In this document: positions 12,169 to 22,499 of the stretch, one piece after another | How positions within the stretch are numbered: the first letter of the stretch is position 1 | Layout of the letters: every line of letters starts with the position of its first letter | Origin: Stomorhina lunata | Taxonomy: Eukaryota > Arthropoda > Insecta > Diptera > Rhiniidae | DNA: 64,000 bases | Assembly (NCBI GenBank): GCA_933228675.1 | Contig: OW121744.1 | Location: forward strand, 57,431,775 to 57,495,774 | Reading direction: 5' to 3' | Notes under the pieces: generated by a model | Told to the model about the DNA's origin: nothing | What the model saw: only the letters and a program-made list of their open reading frames with translations | The model's database searches: none | Made by a program: the position numbers and the translations under genes

Positions 12169-12816
12169 ATGGTGTACTTCTATCAAAACTTATAGCTTTT
12201 GGTGTTGGAAATAACTTCTTTCTACTTATATCATCTCAGATATCGCTTTTTTAAGAGTTGCTGTAGATGGCATTTATTCGGTGGTACCTCAAGGCTTAGT
12301 GATTTAAGTCAATACGGAAAACATGAATGCGATATCTGTTGGAAATGTCGGAAATCAGTCGCTTATTCTCGAAAACCAAAATTTTGTACCTACTACTCGT
12401 ATGACTTCAAGGGTACACTTTTTTTTGTTAATTTGTCAGTTGATCGCTCATTATATTCCTTTTAACAGCCTGTTTTTAGTTCCATCTTAGGATTTTTGAT
12501 TATACTTTCTATTGAAAGATTTCTGGCTATTACTACGTTATACTTTAGAGTCGTTCAATTGTTATATCAGGCAATATTTTAGGACATTGTGTGTGCTGTG
12601 GCTTAGTTAGTTCATATTTAGCCCAGGATCGAGAATCGGCAGCATCAGTTTCAGTAATTATTAATTTCTATTCAAATTATTACTTATAACATCACCCATC
12701 GGCAGTAAACCTACAACTATAACACGCTGTCGATGTAAAATAAATAAAATTGACTGAAAGACAAAAAACTTAAACAATGCGTCCTAATAAACACAAATGG
12801 CACAATTTCTATTCTA
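12169..12816. other. Spacer, nothing recognised
   Basis: One 88-residue ORF (12199-12465) has no motif I recognise and is probably chance. No RNA gene seen. Confidence 0.4.
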
Positions 12817-13752
12817 ACAAGTAAGAAAAGCTATAGTCGGTCAAGCCCGACTATGTCATACCCTTCACTGCTAAGGTCAAATATGGACCAAAAATTAAAC
12901 AAATTTTCCTTAAGTCTTAGAGACATACATATACTATGAGCTATTTTTTCAAAATTTCAAGATTTTTGTCATTTCTGGGTAAGGGCTTGATATGGGAGCT
13001 AGGGTTAATTTTGGACCGATTGTTACCAAATTTTGGTTATTGGTTTATATTTATAAAATATCTATCTGTGCAAAGTTTTAGGAATCAAATGTATTTATCT
13101 TTAGAGTTATAAACGTTTTCAAGATTTATATTAGTTCCGGCTAAGGGCCTAATATGGGAGCTAGGGCCAAGTGTGGACCTATTGTTACCAAATTTTAGTT
13201 ATTGGTTCATATTTATAAAATATTTATCTGTGCAAAGTTTAAGTAATCAAATGCATTTATCTTTAGAGTTATAAACGTTTTTGTGCTTTTATGTATATAA
13301 CTATAAACGTCTTTGAGAATGTGTAATGAATGTGTCAAAAATGGCCCGATTTCTACAAAATTAGGTTATGATAATTTATATTTTTGCTGAATATTATAAA
13401 AATACAACTAAATTTGTGGCTTTAAAGGACTAAAAACTCTATTCCGAAAAGGCATCCTTATGGGAATTACCCGAAATAGTAATCCGATTTCGCCCGAAAA
13501 GAATAGGGATCGTTCTTGAGCATGTGCCAAATTTCATCAAAATATCTTTAAAGTTACGTCTGTAGAAAGATAACAAGCTTACATGGATAACCGGCCAGCC
13601 AGCCTGCCAGTCAACCGGACGGAGATCGTGATCGGAGTGATTCTAAGTCGATTGGTATACTAAAAGGTGGATTTCAGACCAATATTTCTATGCGTTACAA
13701 GCATCAGCACAAACCCAATATACCCTTTCCACCTATGGTGGTGAAGGGTATA
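12817..13752 (-). mobile_element. Helentron/DINE-like element, type A, full length
   Basis: On the minus strand it starts TTATACCCTTCACCACCATA, reads CGACTTAGAATC, GTCCGGTTGACTGG-type block, repeated 'ggtccacacttggccctagct' modules, and ends with the hairpin GTCGG-GCTTGA-CCGAC followed by CTTTTCTTACTTGT. A 3' hairpin about 12 bases before a CTTACTT-type terminus and an absence of target duplication fit Helentron-type rolling-circle elements. The two 180-bp modules at 12955-13085 and 13135-13265 are direct repeats. Non-coding. Confidence 0.7.
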
Positions 13753-13839
13753 AAAATCTTTGATTTCCAACACCTTTTCCCTCTCTTCTATCCCATTTCC
13801 AAAGAAGGTAACCCAAATTGTATACAAAAAATACAAAAA

Positions 13840-14011
13840 ATTTATTCAGTAAAGAAGCTCATTTCTGCCAATGCAAGCCGTATTATGTTTGGTGCAATTT
13901 GGCCCGGTGGCATCATTGGAGCGCATTTTTTTAAAGACGACGAAGACAGAAATCTTACGGTAAATGCCGAACTCTATCATAAGATGATTACTATTTTTAT
14001 TTACCCAAAAT
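13840..14011 (+). pseudogene. Mariner/Tc3-like transposase fragment
   Basis: The frame reads FGAIWPGGIIGAHFFKDDED and then NLTVNAELYHKMIT, which matches the widespread mariner-type stretch 'W.GGIIGPYFFEND.G..VTVN.ERY..MI..F'. This is the part just before the second catalytic Asp; the rest is missing. It abuts the type A element and the repeat at 14016. A later part of the same transposase family is at 63664-63815. Confidence 0.65.
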
Positions 14012-14015
14012 AACA

Positions 14016-14315
14016 GAGTTGGACTTGACTTGAAGTTAAGCAAAATCGTTATATGATGAAAGAAAAATATGAATACGTACACAAAAATATGTGTACATAA
14101 GTTGTTTTGATCAATGCATTATTGATTCAAAAAACTTAAGCTAAAAAGTAAACGCACATACAAAATGACGAAAACCCGAATTTTTTTTAAAACGGACTAA
14201 ACACATTTAAGCGCCTTTGCTTCTGTAATGCAATAAACGCCTTAACTCAGTTCTCTCTTATGTCGACTTAAGCCACTCTTCCATATTACCACATTTATGT
14301 TAGTTTTAAAAATTT
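14016..14315 (+). repeat. CGACTTAAGC repeat, copy 1
   Basis: About 290 bp, repeated in direct orientation at 17815-18110 with high similarity ('gtacataagttgttttg', 'caaaaaacttaagctaaaaa', 'aagcgcctttgcttctgtaa'). Its end 'cgacttaagccactcttcca' also forms the outer parts of the inverted repeat at 16463-17538. Probably fragments of one TIR element; ends not defined. Confidence 0.65.
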
Positions 14316-14319
14316 CAAT

Positions 14320-14935
14320 ATGGCCTGATCGCTAGAAAAGATTAGAAGAGTTATTGGAAGTATTAATCGAAAAATATTGTGGTCACACTCTTGATGAAAA
14401 ATTAATACATTATGATAACCCCAATCTCAGAAAGTCAGATGTAAAGAATTGTCAACCAGCCAAATTCACTCCGTAGTCTCATATTTATGACGCCAAGGTT
14501 CTGCATTTCTTGGGATAAGAAGAGTATTATGCTTTATGAGCTGTACCCAAGACACAATTAATAAGTTTGAAGAGTGCTATCAATTAAAAATGACCAAAAC
14601 ATTAGACCAAACACGAGAGCATAATCTTCCATAATGACAAAGCTCGGCCACATTTTGGAAGACCGGTCGAAAACTAATAGGAAAGCAGGGGATAGGAAGT
14701 TTTTGCTCACACGCCTTATAGCCCAGACCTTGCTATTTTTGACTTCATTTGTTTCTATTAAATACGCTTCACTTTAGAACAGGGTATCACAAATTATCTT
14801 GGAGGATTCTTTACCTTAAAAAGAATTTCTTTTATCGCGGGATTCATATGCGATAATGGGTAAAAATAGTGGCTAACGATGTACAACGCTTTGAATAATG
14901 TATCAAATCATTTTATAAAATTTTTAAGGGCCAGC
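14320..14935 (+). pseudogene. Mariner (DD34D-type) transposase relic
   Basis: Shifting plus-strand frames give QPAKFTP (near 14455), HNDKARPHFGRPVE (about 14630-14675), HTPYSPDLAIFDF (14710-14750) and a C-terminal run up to 14930. These match mariner 'GKPA...TP', 'HDNARPH...PV' and 'PYSPDLAPSDYHLF' in order. Many stops and frame changes; no TIRs found. Confidence 0.7.
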
Positions 14936-16390
14936 AGTTTATGCCACGAAGAGCTGCACTTACCTACCGTTGATATATTTAGATCGTTCTATCGACTTAA
15001 ACCCGTGGTAGGCATAAAGAGAACATAGAAAATATCAATGTATTGGTGATCTTGCAAATAAAGAGACTAAGAAAAAATAAATAATTTCTTGTACTCTTTT
15101 GCTTGTGTTTTGTTGTTGCTAATTCTAAAATAAAGCGCAAAGAACCTCATTCATTGGCTGCTATCATACAAATGAGTATTTTTCGTATTTTGGTTTGTTT
15201 TTTTATTTTTGGTTCGTTTTGTATATGTGAAAATGCCGATTTGTGCTCGGCCCCTAGGGGCTAACTTGTTTATCATGGACTTACACATATAAACGATACA
15301 TAGAAGTCGGAACTCAGGCTTTCGTAGCGGATAAAGTAACCTTAGCTTTGGCAAATTGAATGGTACTCCATGGTAGTAGTAGAGGTAGTTGATGATAACC
15401 CGAAAAACCTCAAAATACTATATATTACAATAATAAATAATTGTTATAAATTGGGATCTTAGTGCAATACACTAGAGTAAAACTTTTTAGATAAAATTGT
15501 AGTTCAGCTCTGAACTCTTAAAAATGTAGAAAATCGTATGTCTAAACTCCATTAATAGTTTCAATTCATCTTTATTTTAAAGTATGACTTGATTAAGGGA
15601 GGCTAGTGATATTAATTTAATAGGGCCATCCAATTAAAAGATCCCTCGAGAAAATAGAAAAAATATTGCATATAAATTATATGCAATATTTAAGATGTTC
15701 AATGTAGGCTGTATACACACTTTAAGATATTGAAGAATATCTATGATCACAAAATTAACACAAACATTAAGAACATGTTTATCTAAAATTTTGATATGGC
15801 GCTTTTCTTAGTTAATGAGTTATAGGAAGACTAATATTAAAAGTGCAAAATTTTCGCGCTTTTTAAAATTTTTTTTTGTTAGTTTTTCTCAATTTGTCGA
15901 AGAACTAAATGTTTAATCGGGAAGCGCCATATCAAATTTTTAGATATTGATAGTAGCAATCGGTACTTAAAATTTGGTCTCAAAATCTTTATCCGCTTTT
16001 GCGCCATTTTAAATGCAAATTTTTGATTTTTTTCACTACTGTATTATCTTTTATACATATTTTTTCTTTAAGTGTACTGAAGGTTTTTTTTTGTGGTGAT
16101 GAAATCTACTACACTTATCTAACTATACAAATTTAAAAAAGTGCAATTTGTGACCTATTAAGAAAGTTACAGCGCAAAATTTGCTGCTAGTTAAAAAGCC
16201 AAAATTATAGAAAACACCCTGTATTTCAGAAAGCAAAAAAGTTTTGGCCATTTTATGTAGCACCAACGATAGCTGAATATGTACACGAAGATATATAAAT
16301 TCATCTGATTATCTTAAAATTTAAAAACCTACTTTTTTTGATATATTGCTACATATAATATTATCAAAAAAGTCAAAACTCTTTTAATCC
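14936..16390. other. AT-rich spacer with one small inverted motif
   Basis: No gene recognised. 'ttgatatggcgcttttc' (15793) is inverted at 'gaagcgccatatcaaa' (15921), possibly a remnant of a small inverted-repeat element. The 67-residue ORF at 15151-15354 has no known motif. Confidence 0.4.
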
Positions 16391-16545
16391 TTTTACAGTT
16401 AGAGGGAATAATTTTCCCACCAACTTTTTCTTCATTGGTAGGTTAGCTCATCAATCGCAGTTAATTGATAATATCTCAAAACTTCAATTTTCGACTTAAG
16501 CCATTTTCCATATTGCCACAGAAATATAAATCTTTAAAACGTTAA

Positions 16546-17454
16546 CCCTTTTACAGTTAGAGGGAATAATTTTCCCACCAACTTTTTCTTGATTGATAAA
16601 GTAGCTCATCAATCGCAGTTAATTTTTCGATTTGGAAACAATAATTGAAAGGAATAAATTATCTTTTCTTGTAATTGTACTGCCAAATTATACATGATTT
16701 TTTTCGAAACGAGCATTGTGTAAATTAAAAACTGGCGTTTTTACAACCGCGAACGAAATCGGTATATATCTTTGAAGTATCCTGGTGATATATGGTATGC
16801 CCTTTAACCCCTTAACGAACATAACGATCGCAATAGGATAAATAAAATCCAGTTTTCATTTGGGGTTATTGATGACTAAATAAAAACATAAAATAAAACA
16901 AAAATTTAATTTTTATGCTGTTGATTGGAGGTAAAAGTATTCCCTCTGCCTCCGTCGCGAAAGGCAATTATATATGCCTGAGATCTAATAAATATAAAAA
17001 ATTATCCCCATCGTCTTCGGACTGGTCAGAATCTGATGGTAATGTAATAACTCATCCAGCACTATCTTTATTTTTCATATTCTTTTAGAACTTTCTTGCT
17101 CATTTTCGGACAATCTGTAATATAGAAATAGTCATACTAGGAGTTAGAGGGAAAATTCTTCCTTAGATATTAAATATAAATCTTTAAAACGTTAAAGGGC
17201 ATATCATATATCACCACGATAGCTCAAAGATATATACCGATTTCGTTCGCGGTTGTAAAAACGCCAGTTTTTAATTTACACAATGCTCGTTTCGAAAAAA
17301 AATCATGTATAATTTGGCAGTACAATTACAAGAAAAGATATTTTATTCCTTTCAATTATTGTTTCCAAATCGAAAAATTAACTGCGATTGATGAGCTACT
17401 TTACCAATCAAGAAAAAGTTGGTGGGAAAATTATTCCCTCTAACTGTAAAAGGG
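16546..17454. mobile_element. piggyBac-like element with ~265-bp inverted arms
   Basis: TTAA (16542-16545 and 17455-17458) flanks inverted ends starting CCCTTTTACAGTTAGAGGGA. The arms run to about 16808 and back from 17191. TTAA duplications plus a CCCTTT terminus fit piggyBac. The centre (16809-17190) holds part of a second TTAA/CCCCTTAACG-type element. The inverted symmetry continues outside the TTAA to 16463 and 17538, which a simple insertion does not explain. A 75-bp piece of the same terminus also stands at 16391-16465. Confidence 0.6.
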
Positions 17455-17814
17455 TTAACGTTTTAAAGATTTATATTTCTGTGGCAATATGGAAGAATAG
17501 CTTAAGTCGAAAATTGAAGTTTTGAGATATTATCAATTTTATGTAATGTTTCTTTTGCTTCATTTCTGCGAATAATTTATGTATTAATATATTAGTAACA
17601 TGTTTATTAGAGAAGAAGAATGAATATTTAAAAAAATATTGTTAAATTCGGAAGATTTTACGTTTTTTCTACTTAAGCTCTTCTTCGAAACTGAAAGTTG
17701 CGTGGAACTGGACCTTAAGTAACTTTAAGCGGTTATGTTTGAATAAAAAAGTATATATTGTGTTTTTTTATGTAAACATAAGTTGTTTGAAAATAATGAC
17801 TTTATTTTTTCAAG

Positions 17815-18110
17815 GTCAACATTTTACAGCTTAAGTGGAGTTAAGCGAAATTGTTATATGATAAAAGATAAATATGAATATGTACACAAAATTATATGTA
17901 CATAAGTTGTTTTGGTCAATGCGTTATTGATTCAAAAAACTTAAGCTAAAAAGTAAACTTTCATAACGTTGATAAAAAACCGAGTTTTTTAAGACGGACT
18001 AAACACATTTAAGCGCCTTTGCTTCTGTAATGCAATAAACACCTTAACTCAATTCTATCTTATGTCGACTTAAGCTACTCTTCCATATTGCCACAGATTT
18101 AATATCAAAG
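17815..18110 (+). repeat. CGACTTAAGC repeat, copy 2
   Basis: Direct-orientation partner of 14016-14315. Between the two lie the mariner relic and the piggyBac-like inverted repeat, so the pair may mark the two ends of one disrupted element or two insertions. Confidence 0.6.
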
Positions 18111-18159
18111 GAGTGAGACATATTTTAAACTTATCTTTGTTCTTCTTTCAACGATTTTT

Positions 18160-18530
18160 TTGGTGGGAAGAATTATCCCTCTAACCCCTAGTATTACTGT
18201 TTCTATATTACAGATTGTCCGAAAATGAGCAAGAAAGTTCTAAAAGAATATGAAAAATAAAGTTAGTGCTGGATGAGTTATTACATTACCATCAGATTCT
18301 GACCAGTCCGAAGACGATGAGGATAATATTTTACATTTATTAGATCTCAGGCATATATAATTGCTTTTCGCGACGGAGGCAGAGGGAATATTTTCACCTC
18401 CAATCAAAAGCAAAAAAAATAAATTTTTGTTTTATTTTATGTTTTTAGTCATCAATAGTAACCCCAAATTAAAACTGAATTTTATTTATCCTATTGTGAT
18501 CGTTATGTCCGTTAAGGGGTTAATGGTCTT
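18160..18530 (+). pseudogene. piggyBac-like 5' fragment with acidic N-terminus
   Basis: This 365-bp block is the inverse of 16806-17170. Its right edge is CCGTTAAGGGG then TTAA (read inward: TTAA-CCCCTTAACGG). The plus strand has MSKKVLKEYEK then a stop, and in another frame TLPSDSDQSEDDEDN, an acidic stretch of the type found near the start of piggyBac-family transposases. No catalytic domain is present. The assignment rests on the TTAA termini and acidic run and is tentative. Confidence 0.4.
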
Positions 18531-18569
18531 TCATTATTCATTTCAATTTGTTCGAAAGACCAACTGATT

Positions 18570-18960
18570 CCCATGTGCGGAGTATAATTTTGTTCAAAAG
18601 TCTACCAAGTTTTTTCTAAGTGTAGCACATCCAAATGCCTTCATGATTTGGCGCATGACTCAGGCTGCATTTGACTAATGAATTGGGACTTACAAAATTT
18701 CGCAAAAAAAAACTCGAAGGTTGTCAATCTAAGATGACCATGCATTCAAATAGCTCGTGCAAAATATCCAAACAAGCAGAGCTTTGTGATATGTGAGGCT
18801 TCCTATTGAAAACACATGTCGACGGTATCCAAATCAAACTCATTTGAATTGTGATAGTATACCCCTTTAGGTAAAAATTGGTCTTATCGCTGAAGAGAAT
18901 TTTTCGAGTATGTTATATCCATTCTTTATGATTTTGAAGGACAGACTGAATAAAGGACAA
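18570..18960 (-). pseudogene. Possible mariner-like transposase fragment
   Basis: On the minus strand near 18875-18910 the frame reads like FSD(K/E)TNFYLKG, the first catalytic-Asp region of mariner-like transposases ('FSDE.HF.L.G'), followed by HNSNEFDLDTVDMCF. Frames are broken and the remainder is unconvincing. Confidence 0.35.
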
Positions 18961-19794
18961 CTAACTTGGCCTAAGAAGCTTCAACAAGATGACAGTTATC
19001 AACTGTTAAAATTCCAAAATCCCTGTTAAAACCCCCTTTATATTAAATAATCTGATCGAGAAGCGAAATTTCTTTATTTTATAAAATGAACCAAAATAAA
19101 CACAACCTCTTTACCATTGCAATTTGTGCAGTAACATTACTCTTTCTTAGTTTATACAAAAATTAACTCTCTTAACAATGTTTTTATAAGAGAACTAAAT
19201 GTTGCTGAATAACATTAAAGAGAATTCCTTACTACTCTTTGCTGAATACCACACACAATATCTCGTTAAGTTGAGGAATTTTTAAAATATTTTGAACATT
19301 TGTGTAAAAACATTCATACCATGTCAGTAAATTTGAATAAAAATTAAATTATTTTTTCAGAAATTAGACAAAAGAAACAAATATAATTACATTGCATTGA
19401 ATTTAATTAAATATTAAGACAATACATATTTAGAAAAAATTAGCATAATTCTTAAATTGTTTAAAAAAAGAGTAAAATTGAATTTAAATTTAACATTTTA
19501 AAGGAATTTGTACGGCTAAATACTCGCACTACTTGGAAATACTACATGTGCCAGCATAATGGTGGTGCTCACCATTCCTTTCATAGTTCCAGCTCACATA
19601 GATACTGACTCACACTAAGCGAGATAATTTTTTGCCTCTTCCAAAGAGTACACATCCATATATCACCCACTCTTTGCTGCACTTACTCCCAAACAAAACC
19701 TACTCTCTCCACTGTCATTTGTAGAGGAACCGAACATCAACATCATTCACTCACTCACACACACGTACACTCTCCCAGCACCACTCACCTCTCC
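18961..19794. other. AT-rich spacer
   Basis: No gene recognised. 19700-19790 has a CA/CT-rich stretch (TCACTCACTCACACACAC-like) typical of simple sequence. Confidence 0.4.
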
Positions 19795-20190
19795 GAGTCT
19801 GAAATGTCCACCAAAAAGTATTAGAATCCCTTAACACTGGTTAACATTACACGAAATACTCAATACTTTATGGTGCCATTTCATTCATAAGATACCGGAT
19901 TTACCAACACACTTCGGGTATTCATGAAATACTTGATACTTTTTGGTGGTGGCCGTACCAAAAAGTGCCCAGTTTAACGTCTAGCAAAATGTCTGTCTCT
20001 AAAATTTCAAAACTTGATGGTGCGTCGTACCAAAAAGTATGGAAAAATGTCAAACTTAACGCTTCGTGTTGGAGTATTCGATACTTGATGGTGCGCTTGA
20101 ACGGGGATAGAGTGCGGTACATAAAGTATACAATTCCTTGTAACTTGAATGGTTTGACAGAAATATCTGATACTTTTTGGTGCGTTGGTT
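19795..20190. repeat. Cluster of GATACTTTTTGGTGC motifs, both strands
   Basis: Variants of GATACTTTTTGGTGC or its reverse complement CACCAAAAAGTATC occur near 19808, 19857, 19934, 19955, 20025, 20081, 20113 and 20169, in mixed orientation, over about 380 bp. Overlapping ORFs on both strands (91 and 92 residues) arise from this. No protein match recognised. Confidence 0.65.
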
Positions 20191-20501
20191 GTATAGTCAT
20201 GGTAGCGTTTTACAAAACTACTATACGAAGGAAACTATAGGGCCGACAATGAAAATCACTGACATCACGATACAGCAATGTGCGCTCGTATATGTCACAC
20301 TGGTACAATCACCATACACATAGATACACATAAAGATATACATACAAACATCTTATACATACTTACGTACTGACAGAAATACTTACGTACATACTTGTAC
20401 GTAAATATGTAAGTTCATACTTTAGAGCAGGGATGAAATAAGAGGTACTTTTTACGGTACAATTTTTACATTGTCATTTTAACTAATATTTTTACTATAA
20501 A

Positions 20502-21284
20502 ACAAGTAAGCCCGACCATACGATACCCTTCACCACTAATGTCAAAGGTGTTATTTTTCCTGTATAAAGACAAATATTTGCTAAATTTTGCCATCATACA
20601 AACATTTTCTCAAAACTTATATATTTACGGTCTTATGCAAAAAAAAACTTTCAAATAATTCTTGAAGTGATCATTAGTTAATAACTACTCTAAGGCTAAC
20701 TTTCGTTTGTTAAAAAATGTTATCCTTAAGCTGTTTCCGTACTTTGGACTTATATGAGAGCTAGGGTCAAATGTAGATCGATTATCTCGAAATTTGGCAG
20801 ATTGATTACAGTTGTTACAAAAATTATATGTGCAAACTTGAAATTCTCTTTATTTTTAGATTTACGAGCGTTTTTGTGATTTTTGTCTCATTTAGTGCGT
20901 TTTTAAATAAGAGTTTGGGAGTATGGGAGCTATGGTCAAATGTGGACCGATTTCAATGAAATTTGGTACAGTGATTTCAGTTTATATTTGTGGACAATAT
21001 ATCAATTTCGGGAAGGCACCATAAATAATAGACCGACTTTGACGAATTTCAAAAATGATCTGTGACAAATTTCATCAAATTATCTTTAGAATTTCGACCT
21101 GTAGTTTGATTACAAGGTTCACATGGGGGTCCAGCCAGCCAGCCAGACGGACGGACATCGCTAAATCGACTCAGAAAGTGATTCTAAGCCTATTGATATA
21201 CTAAAAGGTGGGCAAGACAAATATTTCTATGCGTTACATATATCAGCACAAACTTATAATACCCTTTCCACCTATAGTGGTGAA
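20502..21284 (-). mobile_element. Helentron/DINE-like element, type A
   Basis: On the minus strand: start ACCACTATAGGTGGAAAGGG, CGACTTAGTGATGTCCGTCC-type run with GGCTGGCTGG repeats (21128-21155), 'accatagctcccat' modules, end TATGGTCGGGCTTACTTGTT. The 3' hairpin is shortened compared with other copies (TCGGGC then CTTACTTG). Non-coding. Confidence 0.65.
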
Positions 21285-21609
21285 TGAAATCCTAATAAAG
21301 GAAATCATTGTTAAGAAGATATATAAGTGCTTAATCAAGGATTTGACACAGAATTTGAATTCAATTTAAATTCCCTTGATTATGCGCCAGGAAAAGGAAG
21401 ATTGGAAACTTAAACAATCCTAGTTAATCCAAGTGGAATCTGTAATATTAGCAGATATCACTTATCCTTACAGACACGAAACAGAACCAGATCGAAAGGA
21501 ACCACAATAAAGCCACAAAAGAAAATTGAGTTTAAGATATGCTACAAATTGCGAGAAATCCAACTCTTAAATAGGGGCACAAGTCAAGCACAAGCCTTAC
21601 TTAATTAAT

Positions 21610-21945
21610 TGGCCCATACTTATAACGGCTGCAAAACTTGGAAACGCACAAATGCCATCAATAAACGCCTACAAACCTTTGCAATCAAATGCTAATAGAA
21701 GGTGACCGAATCGCATAAGAAATGAAGATCTACTAAACGCGACAAACCCAATCCCTGCTTCTGCTTCTTATGTCAACGGAAATAGCAGTGAAAAGGCCAT
21801 GCACTTCGAAGGCCAAATACCAACATTGCTCGACAGCAACAGCAAACTTTTCATAGAATAATTTATGCCAAACATCTCGCAATAGAGTTCGATATAAAAG
21901 GATGGTTGAGCCCCTATGCTCCACTGGGAGTCAAGGATAATACAA
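21610..21945 (+). pseudogene. LINE 3' end fragment (same family as 58551-59660)
   Basis: The strand reads GCKTWKRTNAINKRLQTFAI, then PNRIRNEDLLNATNP and QRK-like pieces, and ends 'ccactgggagtcaaggataa', which is the 3' end of the LINE inserted at 58551-59660. Frameshifted and 5'-truncated. Confidence 0.7.
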
Positions 21946-22067
21946 AAAGAAGAAAGGTCAAAGCCCAAGTATATTTTGCATTTACATGCGCTTCGATTTT
22001 CTAGGACAATCTTAGAACGATTTTCCTTTATTTGGTCTTCTACGAGTTCCGTTCGGATCAACAATTT

Positions 22068-22445
22068 GAATACCAAGCAACGTCCCTAAATGGTCTTAAC
22101 TTGATAAGCCCAGGCTTATCTTGGTAATCCTTCATCTCAACTGTTGACACTGACCTCTTCGTGGTTTCACCCGGGGAACTACGTTAACACCTGATAAAAC
22201 GATAAAAAATATGGGTTAGAACGCCGGGATAATAACGCACTATGGAAAAGCTAAAATTATATTAAAAACGGCCTCTCCTAATAATAGTAGAGGACGTGGG
22301 AAACTTTGACGGAAAGACCAAGTAGAGGAAGATCTAAAAAACGCTTGGCCAACAAAAATGGAGAATATGTGCACAAGATCAAAGTACATGGAATGCTAAA
22401 ATATGTTCGGTTTTTGACCCTAACAGGTTGTAAATAAAGACAATT
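22068..22445 (+). repeat. SINE-like core repeat
   Basis: From 'ataccaagcaacgtccctaa' to 'tgaccctaacaggttgtaaa', with 'ggtttcacccggggaacta' and 'gtagaggacgtgggaaactt' between: the sense strand of the core found in the composite TIR elements, here without TIRs. The TAAG end is lost. Confidence 0.65.
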
Positions 22446-22499
22446 TAAGCCAAACTAGACTCGTTTTATTATATTAATTCTTGATATGTACTTGAAAAG

